A stretch of DNA of 64,000 bases from an uncultured Bacteroidota bacterium (lineage in GTDB: Bacteria > Bacteroidota > Bacteroidia > Chitinophagales > Chitinophagaceae). Shown piece by piece: positions 34,310-41,895 of this stretch; position 1 is the first letter of the stretch; every line of letters starts with the position of its first letter. The position numbers were made by a program, and so were the translations under genes. The DNA is taken from contig CAIVEW010000095.1 in the NCBI GenBank assembly GCA_903905065.1, forward strand, positions 1 to 64,000. The letters are read 5' to 3'. Below the pieces are notes generated by a model. The model was not told where the DNA came from. It saw only the letters and a list, made by a program, of their open reading frames with translations, and did not search any database.

Positions 34310-35173
34310 ATGGTGAAAGTAGGCGAATACAATACACTTAAAGTGATCAAGGCTGTTGATTTTGGCATGTACCTCGATGGTGGTGCTGATGAAATCCTGC
34401 TGCCCAAGAGATACGTACCCAAAGACCTGAAGGTGGATGATGAGATCAGTGTATTCGTGTACCACGATAATGATGGCCGGCTGATCGCCACTACCGATAA
34501 ACCTATTGCCACAGTAGGGGAAATAGCGATGATGGAAGTGGCTGATGTAAACTCCACAGGGGCCTTCGTGAAGTGGGGCATAATGAAAGATGTGTTTGTG
34601 CCCATCTCCCTGCAGGAGCGCAAAATGCGGCCGGGCGACAGGCGACTGATCCGGCTGTTCATTGATGAGCAGACCGGCCGCGTTACCGGCACAGAAAAAA
34701 TAGATAAATACCTGAGCAATTATGAACTCACTGTTGCAGAGCATGAACCCGTGGACCTTGTAGTTTATCAGAAAACAGACATCGGCTATAAAGTGATCGT
34801 GAACAGTAAGCACATGGGCGTACTGCATTTCAATGAAGTATTCCGCGAGCTGGAAGTGGGCGAAAAATTAAAGGGGTTTGTAAAGCACATCAGGCCCGAT
34901 AATAAGATAGACGTATCGCCTGGTGTAAAGGGCTACACTAAGGTGCAAGGCGAGGAAGAACACATACTTTCTTACCTAAGAAACAACAGCGGCTATATGC
35001 CCTTCAACGACAAATCGAGCCCGGAGGATATTCATGCAACGTTTGGGATGAGCAAGAAGACGTTTAAAATGACATTGGGAGCGTTGTACAAGAAAAGGCT
35101 GGTAAGCTTCACGCAAACCGGCACGAAACTGGAGGATGAGGGACCTCTCCCGGCCTCTCCGAGGGAGAGGTGA
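34310..35173 (+). CDS. CvfB/YitL family S1-like RNA-binding protein
   Basis: A 287-residue cytoplasmic protein with three S1-type OB domains and a winged helix, as in CvfB. It starts VKVGEYNTLKVIKAVDFGMY, has VNSTGAFVKWGIMKDVFVPI (second S1), VGEKLKGFVKHIRPDNKIDV (third S1) and MPFNDKSSPEDIHATFGMSK (winged helix). The family influences gene expression through RNA binding. The last residues, GPLPASPRER, are encoded by a CCTCTCC hairpin repeat that also abuts the stop, so the native end was probably near TGTKLED. Confidence 0.9.
   Translation: MVKVGEYNTLKVIKAVDFGMYLDGGADEILLPKRYVPKDLKVDDEISVFVYHDNDGRLIATTDKPIATVGEIAMMEVADVNSTGAFVKWGIMKDVFVPISLQERKMRPGDRRLIRLFIDEQTGRVTGTEKIDKYLSNYELTVAEHEPVDLVVYQKTDIGYKVIVNSKHMGVLHFNEVFRELEVGEKLKGFVKHIRPDNKIDVSPGVKGYTKVQGEEEHILSYLRNNSGYMPFNDKSSPEDIHATFGMSKKTFKMTLGALYKKRLVSFTQTGTKLEDEGPLPASPRER
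35143..35171 (+). repeat. CCTCTCC hairpin repeat inside the cvfB 3' end
   Basis: ACCTCTCCC-GG-CCTCTCC-GA-GGGAGAGGT. Like the CCCCTAAAGGGG element, it has the left arm twice, a 2-nt spacer, then the complementary arm. It overlaps the last codons of cvfB, and its final T begins the stop TGA. Related GGAGAGG-type repeats are common in environmental genomes. Confidence 0.65.
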
Positions 35174-35227
35174 GGTGGAATGAGTTACCACGCTGTTCGC
35201 GAATATCGGAAACACTTTTTAACCTTT

Positions 35228-35271
35228 TAAACTATCAACATATCAACGTTTAACTTATCAACTTATCAAGC
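35228..35271 (+). repeat. TTATCAAC micro-tandem tract before sugar transporter start
   Basis: Repeats of TATCAAC/TTATCAAC (AACTTATCAACTTATCAAGC directly before the ATG). It is the reverse complement of the motif that follows the sco stop at 21286. Confidence 0.5.
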
Positions 35272-36927
35272 ATGAGCGAACTACAAAAGCGGTCATCGAA
35301 TTCAGGAGCACTTTCTACGCTGGTAACCGTATTTTTTTTCTGGGGTTTCATTGCCGCCGGCAACGGCGTCTTTATCCCTTTTTGTAAACACTATTTTAAG
35401 CTAGACCAGTTCCAGTCGCAACTCATTGACTTTGCGTTCTATCTCGCTTATTACCTCGGTGCGCTGGCCTTATACTTTGTCGCGTCGGTGTTCAAAAAAG
35501 ATGTGGTTGCCCGCTGGGGATTTAAAAATAGCATTGTATATGGTTTGATGTTTTCGGCGATCGGAGCGATGGTAATGATCCTTGCAGTTAATGCCAACAC
35601 CTTCCCGGGAATGCTGGCAGGCCTGTTTACGGTTGCACTGGGCTTTTCTTTACAGCAGACAGCAGCCAATCCATTCGCTACTTTGCTTGGCCCGGAAGAG
35701 ACAGGCACACACCGTATTACCCTTGGTGGGGGTATCAACTCGTTTGGAACAATGATAGGGCCGATAATTGTAGCGCTTGCCTTGTTTGGCACTACCATTG
35801 CAAAAGATGACCAGATCAATTCCCTGGGGCTGGACAAGGTCACCATACTGTATGCTTGTGTAGGCGCACTGTTCCTATTGGCCGCTGCACTCTTCTTCTT
35901 TTCTAAAAAACTACCCGCAGGAAAATATGAAACACAATCGGAGCAATCACCAAAAGCTTTGGCAGCACTCGGCATCATGACCCTGCTGCTGGTCTGCGTT
36001 TTTGTCCCCGTTTTCAGAAGTTATATGGTGGAGACAAAAGACCCTGCCGTATTGGAATCTATTCAAACGGAGCGGTTCCGCTGGCTGGTGGGTGGCCTCA
36101 TTTCCATTGTTGGTGTGTTGCTCGTATCCCTGCTTAGTGCGAGAAAAAATTCGTCTGGATGGGGCGCTATGCAGTATCCACAACTGATATTGGGCATGCT
36201 GGCCATTTTCACCTATGTGGGCGTTGAGGTAACCATACAAAGCAATATGGGCGCATTGCTGGAGCAGCCTGACTTCGGTGGTTTTAGCTCATCGCAGGTG
36301 GCGCCCTTCATTTCCGTTTACTGGGGGAGCCTTATGATCGGCCGCTGGACCGGCTCCATTAAAATTTTCGAGCCGAAGGGAAGCGTCAAAACCATCCTGT
36401 TGTTTATAGTGCCGGTCATTGCGTTCCTTGTAGTACTCGGTGTAAATGCCATCGCGCAAAATGATATTAAGCCTTTCTATGGCTACATTGTTTGCATAGT
36501 GATACAGGCGATTGCATTTTACGCCACGCAGGACAAGCCGGCAAAAACATTGCAGGTATTTTCAGTGCTTGGGGGCGTCTTTATGCTGGTAGGTATATTT
36601 ACAACCGGCAAGATCGCAACTTATGCATTTCTCAGTGGCGGCTTGTTCTGCTCCATCATGTGGCCTTGCATCTTTGCATTGTCCATCGCCGGACTTGGCA
36701 AGTACATGGCACAAGGCTCTGCATTCCTGGTCATGATGATACTGGGTGGTGCTATTATCCCACCGTTGCAGGGCAAGTTGGCCGATCTTAAAGCAATCGG
36801 TATTCATCAGTCTTATTGGGTACCGGTAATAGGGTTCGCATACCTCGCATGGTTTGGTTTCTCCGCAAAACGCATCTTACAAAAACAAGGCATTGACTAT
36901 GACGCAACCATTGGTGCTGGGCATTGA
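35272..36927 (+). CDS. FucP-like sugar MFS transporter with two extra helices
   Basis: A 551-residue inner-membrane transporter of the FHS (fucose/glucose-galactose:H+) family: FFFWGFIAAGNGVFIPFCKH, LGFSLQQTAANPFATLLGPE and LGGGINSFGTMIGPI are typical. Family members have about 430 residues and 12 helices. This one has about 100 extra residues between helices 6 and 7 that appear to form two more helices (ALGIMTLLLVCVFVPVF and WLVGGLISIVGVLLVSLL). It overlaps the glucokinase gene by 29 nt, so hexose uptake with phosphorylation is likely. Confidence 0.85.
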   Translation: MSELQKRSSNSGALSTLVTVFFFWGFIAAGNGVFIPFCKHYFKLDQFQSQLIDFAFYLAYYLGALALYFVASVFKKDVVARWGFKNSIVYGLMFSAIGAMVMILAVNANTFPGMLAGLFTVALGFSLQQTAANPFATLLGPEETGTHRITLGGGINSFGTMIGPIIVALALFGTTIAKDDQINSLGLDKVTILYACVGALFLLAAALFFFSKKLPAGKYETQSEQSPKALAALGIMTLLLVCVFVPVFRSYMVETKDPAVLESIQTERFRWLVGGLISIVGVLLVSLLSARKNSSGWGAMQYPQLILGMLAIFTYVGVEVTIQSNMGALLEQPDFGGFSSSQVAPFISVYWGSLMIGRWTGSIKIFEPKGSVKTILLFIVPVIAFLVVLGVNAIAQNDIKPFYGYIVCIVIQAIAFYATQDKPAKTLQVFSVLGGVFMLVGIFTTGKIATYAFLSGGLFCSIMWPCIFALSIAGLGKYMAQGSAFLVMMILGGAIIPPLQGKLADLKAIGIHQSYWVPVIGFAYLAWFGFSAKRILQKQGIDYDATIGAGH

Positions 36928-37840
36928 CATCGGCGGCACAAACACTTCTTTTGGCATCGTAAACAGGCGTGGCGAAATTGTCACGAAAGGTAGTATGTCG
37001 ACGACAGGACATCCCAGTACAACGGACTACTTCGCGGCAATGAAACAGGTGTTGACACCATTGATAGACGAATTCGGGAAAGAAAATATCAACGGCATTG
37101 GCATAGGTGCGCCAAACGGCAACTTCTTTACCGGGGAGATCGTTTTCGCGCCTAACCTTCCCTGGCGCGGCGTTATTCCTATTGCGAAGACAGTAACCGA
37201 CATGCTGGGCATAAAAGCTACACTTACTAATGATGCAAATGCCGCGGCAATAGGTGAGATGATGTATGGTGCCGCAAAGGGGATGAAGGACTTTATTCTC
37301 GTTACACTGGGCACGGGTGTGGGCAGCGGCTTTGTGGCCAATGGACAAATGATATATGGTCATGATGGCTTTGCTGGCGAGCTGGGCCATGTGATAGCTG
37401 TGCGGGATGGCCGCAAATGCGGCTGCGGGCGTCTAGGCTGCCTGGAAGCTTACGCCTCCGCCACTGGCATCGTGCGCACCGCCAACGAATGGCTGGAACA
37501 GAGAAACACGGAAACTTCGCTCCGGAAAAACAAAGGCTCGCTAACTGCGAAGATGATCCAGGAAGCCGCTGACCAGGGAGATTCTTTTGCCCTGGAACTA
37601 TTTGACTATACCGGAAAGATATTGGGACAAACGTTGGCGGACATGGTGGCGATCACTTCACCTGAGGCGATCATTTTCTTTGGTGGCCTGGCACAAGCCG
37701 GAGATCTACTGCTAGGGCCAGTGCATAGGTATATGGAAGAAAATATGCTGAACATCTTTCAAAATAAAGTAGCGCTGTTACAGTCTGCCTTGCCGGACGC
37801 GGATGCAGCGATATTGGGGGCCAGCGCGCTGGCGTGGTAA
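36899..37840 (+). CDS. ROK family glucokinase
   Basis: A 313-residue sugar kinase. LGIDIGGTNTSFGIV is the phosphate-binding motif, NDANAAAIGE and TLGTGVGSGFV are the catalytic and adenosine regions, and CGCGRLGCLEAYAS is the ROK zinc motif. It phosphorylates glucose or a related hexose with ATP. The start at 36899 (MTQPLVLGIDIGG) overlaps the transporter gene by 29 nt, suggesting coupled expression. The tadA gene follows 10 nt later. Confidence 0.92.
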   Translation: MTQPLVLGIDIGGTNTSFGIVNRRGEIVTKGSMSTTGHPSTTDYFAAMKQVLTPLIDEFGKENINGIGIGAPNGNFFTGEIVFAPNLPWRGVIPIAKTVTDMLGIKATLTNDANAAAIGEMMYGAAKGMKDFILVTLGTGVGSGFVANGQMIYGHDGFAGELGHVIAVRDGRKCGCGRLGCLEAYASATGIVRTANEWLEQRNTETSLRKNKGSLTAKMIQEAADQGDSFALELFDYTGKILGQTLADMVAITSPEAIIFFGGLAQAGDLLLGPVHRYMEENMLNIFQNKVALLQSALPDADAAILGASALAW

Positions 37841-37850
37841 AACGTGGTTT

Positions 37851-38294
37851 ATGGAACTTGATGATACACACTTTATGAAGGAAGCCCTGAAACAAGCCAG
37901 GGAAGCCTATGATGCCGGCGAGGTGCCTGTGGGTGCAGTGGTGGTATGGGACAACAAGATCATTGCCCGCGGGCACAACCAGGTGGAACGACTGAATGAT
38001 AGCACGGCACATGCGGAGATGATAGCGCTGACTTCCGCTTTCAATACACTGGGGAGTAAGTACCTTCCGGAAGCCGTTTTATATGTTACCGTCGAGCCGT
38101 GCCTTATGTGCTGTGGCGCATTGTACTGGTCGCAAGTAAAACGTATCGTGTACGGCGCGGAGGATGTGAAAAACGGGTACCGGAAAACCACTGGTGAAAA
38201 CTTTCCGTTTCATGCAAAAGCAGAGGTGACGAAAGGAGTGATGGCCGAGGAATGTGCGCAGTTAATGAAAGACTTTTTTAAAGCCCGCAGATAA
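37851..38294 (+). CDS. tadA: tRNA-specific adenosine deaminase
   Basis: A 147-residue zinc deaminase converting A34 to inosine in tRNA. His54 and Glu56 in TAHAEMIAL and Cys84/Cys87 in VEPCLMCCGA are the zinc and proton-shuttle residues. FMKEALKQAREAYDAGEVPV is the normal N-terminus. Some guanine deaminases look alike, but the length and motif favour TadA. Its stop TAA is the first three bases of a CCCCTAAAGGGG repeat. It is probably in the sugar kinase operon. Confidence 0.88.
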   Translation: MELDDTHFMKEALKQAREAYDAGEVPVGAVVVWDNKIIARGHNQVERLNDSTAHAEMIALTSAFNTLGSKYLPEAVLYVTVEPCLMCCGALYWSQVKRIVYGAEDVKNGYRKTTGENFPFHAKAEVTKGVMAEECAQLMKDFFKARR

Positions 38295-38319
38295 ACCCCT
38301 GACCCCTAAAGGGGAACCA
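38292..38319 (+). repeat. CCCCTAAAGGGG hairpin repeat, copy 2 (supplies tadA stop)
   Basis: TAAACCCCTGACCCCTAAAG then GGGAACCA; the TAA is the tadA stop codon. It is nearly identical to the copies at 31774 and 41868 (reverse strand). Confidence 0.75.
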
Positions 38320-38366
38320 TGCATACAGCCATGGCACCCATTCTCAACTAATAAATACTATTAAGC

Positions 38367-38714
38367 TTGGAATATAAGATCGGTCCAACGTGGCATAAAG
38401 TTGATCACCTGCTGTTTTCTTCACTAGAAGAAAATAAACTTACTGAAGTGACTGTTTCTATCAAACGAATCGGTTTGCTGAAAAGGAGTGGTAAGCTCTA
38501 TGCGTTTTCAGCATTGTGTCCGCATGCGGGTGCGCCGCTGTGCGCCGGCTGGATAGATGGCCTGGGCCGTATTGTTTGCCCTGACCACAAATACCGCTTT
38601 GACCCGGTCAATGGCCGTAATACAACTGGTGAAGAGTACAAACTCTTTACCTACCCTGTTGAAGTGAGGGACGATGAAATTTTTGTTGGTATCTTAGATC
38701 AAACAAATTTATGA
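38367..38714 (+). CDS. Rieske [2Fe-2S] ferredoxin-like protein
   Basis: A 115-residue Rieske-domain protein. Cluster ligands are Cys51 and His53 in CPHAG and Cys71 and His74 in CPDHKYRFD. It has no signal peptide, so it is cytoplasmic and resembles NirD or dioxygenase ferredoxins. The only start compatible with the frame is TTG at 38367, since an in-frame stop lies 13 nt upstream. Its end overlaps the LD-carboxypeptidase start by 4 nt (ATGA). An electron-carrier role is inferred; the partner is unknown. Confidence 0.88.
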   Translation: MEYKIGPTWHKVDHLLFSSLEENKLTEVTVSIKRIGLLKRSGKLYAFSALCPHAGAPLCAGWIDGLGRIVCPDHKYRFDPVNGRNTTGEEYKLFTYPVEVRDDEIFVGILDQTNL

Positions 38715-39631
38715 GCACCGCTATGAAACAACCACCATTTTTGAAGCAAGGTTCTGTAATAGGTATTACATGCCCTTCCGGCTACGTTTCCACTGAGCGG
38801 GTTGCGTATGCCATTGTTGTACTTGAAAAATGGGGCTTTAAAGTAAAGAAGGGAAAAACGATCGGTACAGAGCATTTTTATTTTTCCGGCACAGATGCCG
38901 AGCGCCTCGCCGACCTGCAAAGTATGATGAACGACCCTGAAGTAGACGCAATACTTATGGGCCGCGGTGGTTATGGCATGAGCAGGATAATAGACGATAT
39001 TGATCTGAGGGCTTTTCTGAAAAAACCAAAATGGGTGTGCGGCTTCAGTGACATTACTGTACTGCACAACCATTTGCAGGCTTGCGGTGGCACAGCTTCT
39101 CTGCACAGCCCTATGTGCGGCGCATTCAAACCAGAAACGGAAAACGAACCCTATCTAAAGACCTTGCTTTCGGCACTAACCGGCACGGAATTGCGATACG
39201 AAGCACCACCCTCTTCCTTTAATCGCAGTGGCGAAGTTACGGCCGAACTTACAGGGGGCAATCTTTCTTTGCTCACCCATCTTGTCGGTTCGGTGTCAGA
39301 GGTGGATACTACAGGAAAGATCCTGTTTATAGAAGATATAGGAGAGCACCTTTACAAGGTCGACCGCATGATGCTTACACTGAAGCGTGCAGGAAAGTTG
39401 GACGGCCTAAGTGCGCTCATCGTAGGCGGGTTCACGGAAATGGAGGACACTGAACGCCCATTCGGACAAACCATCGAGGAAATAATCTTCGACAAAGTTA
39501 AAGAATACGACTACCCGGTATGCTTCAATTTCCCTGCCGGCCATCAGGATATAAACCATACGCTTACCCTTGGTGCCGCTCACAAGCTCGTAGTCAACAA
39601 CAATGGGGGCGCACTGGAAATAATAAGATAA
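38711..39631 (+). CDS. S66 family LD-carboxypeptidase
   Basis: A 306-residue LdcA/MccF-type serine peptidase. The nucleophile Ser is in WVCGFSDITVLHN, the GRGGYGMSRI loop precedes it, and the catalytic Glu and His appear in ILFIEDIGEHLYKVDR and FPAGHQDIN. The family cleaves the terminal D-Ala from murein tetrapeptides in cell-wall recycling, or microcin-like substrates. It is coupled to the Rieske gene by an ATGA overlap. Confidence 0.9.
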   Translation: MSTAMKQPPFLKQGSVIGITCPSGYVSTERVAYAIVVLEKWGFKVKKGKTIGTEHFYFSGTDAERLADLQSMMNDPEVDAILMGRGGYGMSRIIDDIDLRAFLKKPKWVCGFSDITVLHNHLQACGGTASLHSPMCGAFKPETENEPYLKTLLSALTGTELRYEAPPSSFNRSGEVTAELTGGNLSLLTHLVGSVSEVDTTGKILFIEDIGEHLYKVDRMMLTLKRAGKLDGLSALIVGGFTEMEDTERPFGQTIEEIIFDKVKEYDYPVCFNFPAGHQDINHTLTLGAAHKLVVNNNGGALEIIR

Positions 39632-39682
39632 TAGTCGCTGCAAACTATCTAAACCCTGGTTACGTATCTTTATTGTCGAAAC

Positions 39683-40510
39683 ATGAAGAAACGCATCGTA
39701 AAAAAACACCCACTCGCCATTCGCTGGTTTCACTGGATCAACTTCCCGGTGCTCACCATCATGATCTGGAGTGGCTTGCTTATCTATTGGGCCAACGATG
39801 TTTATAAACTCGGCTGGAATGATAAGACATTACTGAAGTTTTTCCCTCAGTCCTTCTACGATGCGCTGCATATACCATTCAAGCTTTCTACCGGAATGGC
39901 CTTCCATTTCTTCTTCATGTGGTTCTTTTTTCTCAATGGGCTGCTCTACGTACTGTACACGATTTTCTCGGGTGAATGGAGATACCTGCTGCCCAACAAG
40001 CATTCGTTTAAAGAAGCGTGGCTTGTTGTGCTCCATGACCTGCATATACGGAAAACTGCGCCACCGCAGAATAAGTATAATGCCGCGCAGCGCATAGCTT
40101 ATTCGTCAATCGTGGTGATGGGTATGGGCTCGGTGATCACCGGCCTGGCTATCTATAAGCCCATACAGTTTCAATGGCTGTGTAACTTGTTTGGTGGCTA
40201 CGAAGCAGCCCGTATAGAGCATTTTATTCTTACGCTGGGTTATGCACTTTTTTTCCTGGTGCATGTAGGGCAGGTCATACTGGCGGGTTGGAATAATTTC
40301 CAGGCAATGGTTACCGGATTCGAAGTGGAGAAATACGATGATCCTATCCTTGAACCACAAGTGGAACCCGATCCTGAGCCACTGAGTGAGCCTACTACCG
40401 AACTGTTGCCGGAAACAGCAGTGATTATACCGCGAGCTGAGAGTACAGCACCTATCGATTCAAATGAAGCAACAGAAACAAATGAAATAACCGTATCGCC
40501 AGCAGCATGA
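39683..40510 (+). CDS. cytochrome b561-like membrane subunit
   Basis: A 275-residue di-heme cytochrome b of the PF01292 type. KHPLAIRWFHWINFPVLTIM holds the first heme His residues; further His occur in TGMAFHFFFMWFF and LFFLVHVGQVILAGWN. Five helices cover residues 15-220. The last 55 residues are an acidic, Pro-rich hydrophilic tail (EPQVEPDPEPLSEPTTELLP) with no fold seen. It overlaps the molybdoenzyme gene by 4 nt (ATGA) and probably exchanges electrons with it. Confidence 0.85.
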   Translation: MKKRIVKKHPLAIRWFHWINFPVLTIMIWSGLLIYWANDVYKLGWNDKTLLKFFPQSFYDALHIPFKLSTGMAFHFFFMWFFFLNGLLYVLYTIFSGEWRYLLPNKHSFKEAWLVVLHDLHIRKTAPPQNKYNAAQRIAYSSIVVMGMGSVITGLAIYKPIQFQWLCNLFGGYEAARIEHFILTLGYALFFLVHVGQVILAGWNNFQAMVTGFEVEKYDDPILEPQVEPDPEPLSEPTTELLPETAVIIPRAESTAPIDSNEATETNEITVSPAA

Positions 40511-41274
40511 AAACGCCAAACACAGCACCAGGGGGACAACAGCCCATAGACAAAGAGATCAGGCGGCGTACAGTCGTTTCGTTTTCTATATTCTTTGTTT
40601 GCCTCACTATTGGCGGTATACTTTTCTATAAACTTTATAACCAGCCGCAGTCTGCCAGTGGCGTGCAGCCAACGCTAAGAAAGGCATTGAATGCCGATGA
40701 TAAAATATTCAGCCTGCTCTTCAGTAAGAAGAACGAAGCAAGATCATTTAAAAAAGAAAATGCGGTAAAAAACGTGCGTGTGAATGGCGATGTAGGCATG
40801 GATGGCGAACTTGATACAACCTGGCGGCTGAAAGTAGCCCGCAAGCCAGGGGACACCCTTGTGCTGACACTTGACGATATCAAAGCCCTGCCCAAAACAG
40901 AAATTGTATTTGACTTCAAGTGCGTGGAAGGCTGGAGCCAGGTTACGTGGTGGGGCGGTGTACGTTTCAGTGATTTTATGGAAAAATATAATCTTGCTCC
41001 ACAAATGGCCACGAAGTATGTGGGCATGATAACACCGGACGAGGCTTACTATGTGGGCAACGATATGCCCAGCATGCTGCAACCGCAAACGCTTCTTTGC
41101 TATGAAATGAATGGCAAACCATTGCCGCAGGATCAGGGATATCCGCTAAGGCTTATTATCCCGGTGAAGTACGGCATCAAGCATCTAAAGCGAATTGGCG
41201 TAGTGTACTTCAGTAATGACAAGCCAAAGGACTATTGGGCGGAACAGGGTTATGATTATTATGCCGGATTATGA
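40507..41274 (+). CDS. membrane-anchored YedY/sulfite-oxidase-type molybdopterin oxidoreductase
   Basis: A 255-residue protein of the PF00174 family. An Arg-rich stretch and one helix (RRRTVVSFSIFFVCL) form a Tat-like signal anchor. Cys139 in VFDFKCVEGWSQVTWWGG is the predicted molybdenum ligand, and AYYVGNDMPSMLQPQTLLCY and GYPLRLIIPVKYGIKHLK follow the YedY pattern. In E. coli the relative MsrP repairs oxidised Met with heme subunit MsrQ; here the partner is a b561-type cytochrome. Its 3' end overlaps the end of ispF by 6 nt on the opposite strand. Confidence 0.87.
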   Translation: MKTPNTAPGGQQPIDKEIRRRTVVSFSIFFVCLTIGGILFYKLYNQPQSASGVQPTLRKALNADDKIFSLLFSKKNEARSFKKENAVKNVRVNGDVGMDGELDTTWRLKVARKPGDTLVLTLDDIKALPKTEIVFDFKCVEGWSQVTWWGGVRFSDFMEKYNLAPQMATKYVGMITPDEAYYVGNDMPSMLQPQTLLCYEMNGKPLPQDQGYPLRLIIPVKYGIKHLKRIGVVYFSNDKPKDYWAEQGYDYYAGL

Positions 41275-41748
41275 TTTCTTTTGAAGCAGTACGTTCGCAG
41301 TCGCCACTATCCCCTCTTCCCTTCCTATGAAACTAAGCTGCTCCGTAGTAGTAGCCTTTATCGATACATCGTCAACAGAAACATTAAGTATCCCTGCTAT
41401 AGCCGCCCTCATACTATCTACATACTTTCTGATCTTTGGTGCCTGCAGCAAAATAGTGCTGTCAATATTTACAAGACTGTACCCTTTCTCACCGATAAGC
41501 TGGTAAGACTTCTGGAGTAATATTTTGCTGTCTATGCCTTTATACGCAGCATCTGTATCCGGGAAGTGCTGCCCTATGTCGCCCAGGCTCAGCGCGCCAA
41601 GCAGTGCATCACAGATGGCATGAAGCAGCACATCCGCATCGGAATGACCCAGCGCACCCTTGCTGTGGGGTATCAATACACCACCCAACCAGAACTCTCG
41701 CCCTTCCACCAGCTTATGAAAATCTATTCCTTGACCGATACGATACAT
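41269..41748 (-). CDS. ispF: 2-C-methyl-D-erythritol 2,4-cyclodiphosphate synthase
   Basis: A 159-residue MEP-pathway enzyme. MYRIGQGIDFHKL has the zinc ligands Asp and His, LGHSDADVLLHAICDALLGA gives the third ligand, and DIGQHFPDTD, IKATTTEQL and GREEGIVA complete the signature. It works in isoprenoid precursor synthesis as a trimer. The start is the ATG at 41748; the T of this codon's complement is the first base of a terminal inverted repeat, so the 5' leader lies within a MITE-like block. Confidence 0.95.
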   Translation of the reverse strand: MYRIGQGIDFHKLVEGREFWLGGVLIPHSKGALGHSDADVLLHAICDALLGALSLGDIGQHFPDTDAAYKGIDSKILLQKSYQLIGEKGYSLVNIDSTILLQAPKIRKYVDSMRAAIAGILNVSVDDVSIKATTTEQLSFIGREEGIVATANVLLQKKS

Positions 41749-41895
41749 AAACCCCAAACCCCTAAAGGGGCTTCTCCTTGTTAACTGTCCTTATATAAAA
41801 GAACGGTGGTAAAAAATATATGCTGAACGGAGACCTAAAGCTCCGTTTTGCAATGTTGCTAAATACCTGGTTCCCCTTTAGGGGTCAGGGGTTTA
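41748..41895. mobile_element. 148-bp MITE-like block between ispF and hutU
   Basis: The left end at 41748-41770 (TAAACCCCAAACCCCTAAAG then GGG) and the right end at 41868-41895 (its inverted copy, CCCCTTTAGGGGTCAGGGGT then TTA) agree at 21 of 23 positions, so the block has terminal inverted repeats. It fills exactly the interval from the ispF start codon to the hutU stop codon. There is no transposase inside and no clear target duplication. Two inward-facing repeat copies at adjacent genes are the alternative. Confidence 0.5.
41826..41847. terminator. hairpin inside the MITE-like block
   Basis: AACGGAG-ACCTAAAG-CTCCGTT with a short T-rich end on the plus strand. On the minus strand it lies downstream of hutU and upstream of ispF and may separate the two transcripts. 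Confidence 0.4.

Noticed and set aside
41748-41895. Complete transposon
   Set aside because: No transposase gene fits in 148 bp and no target-site duplication is evident, so it is described only as MITE-like.
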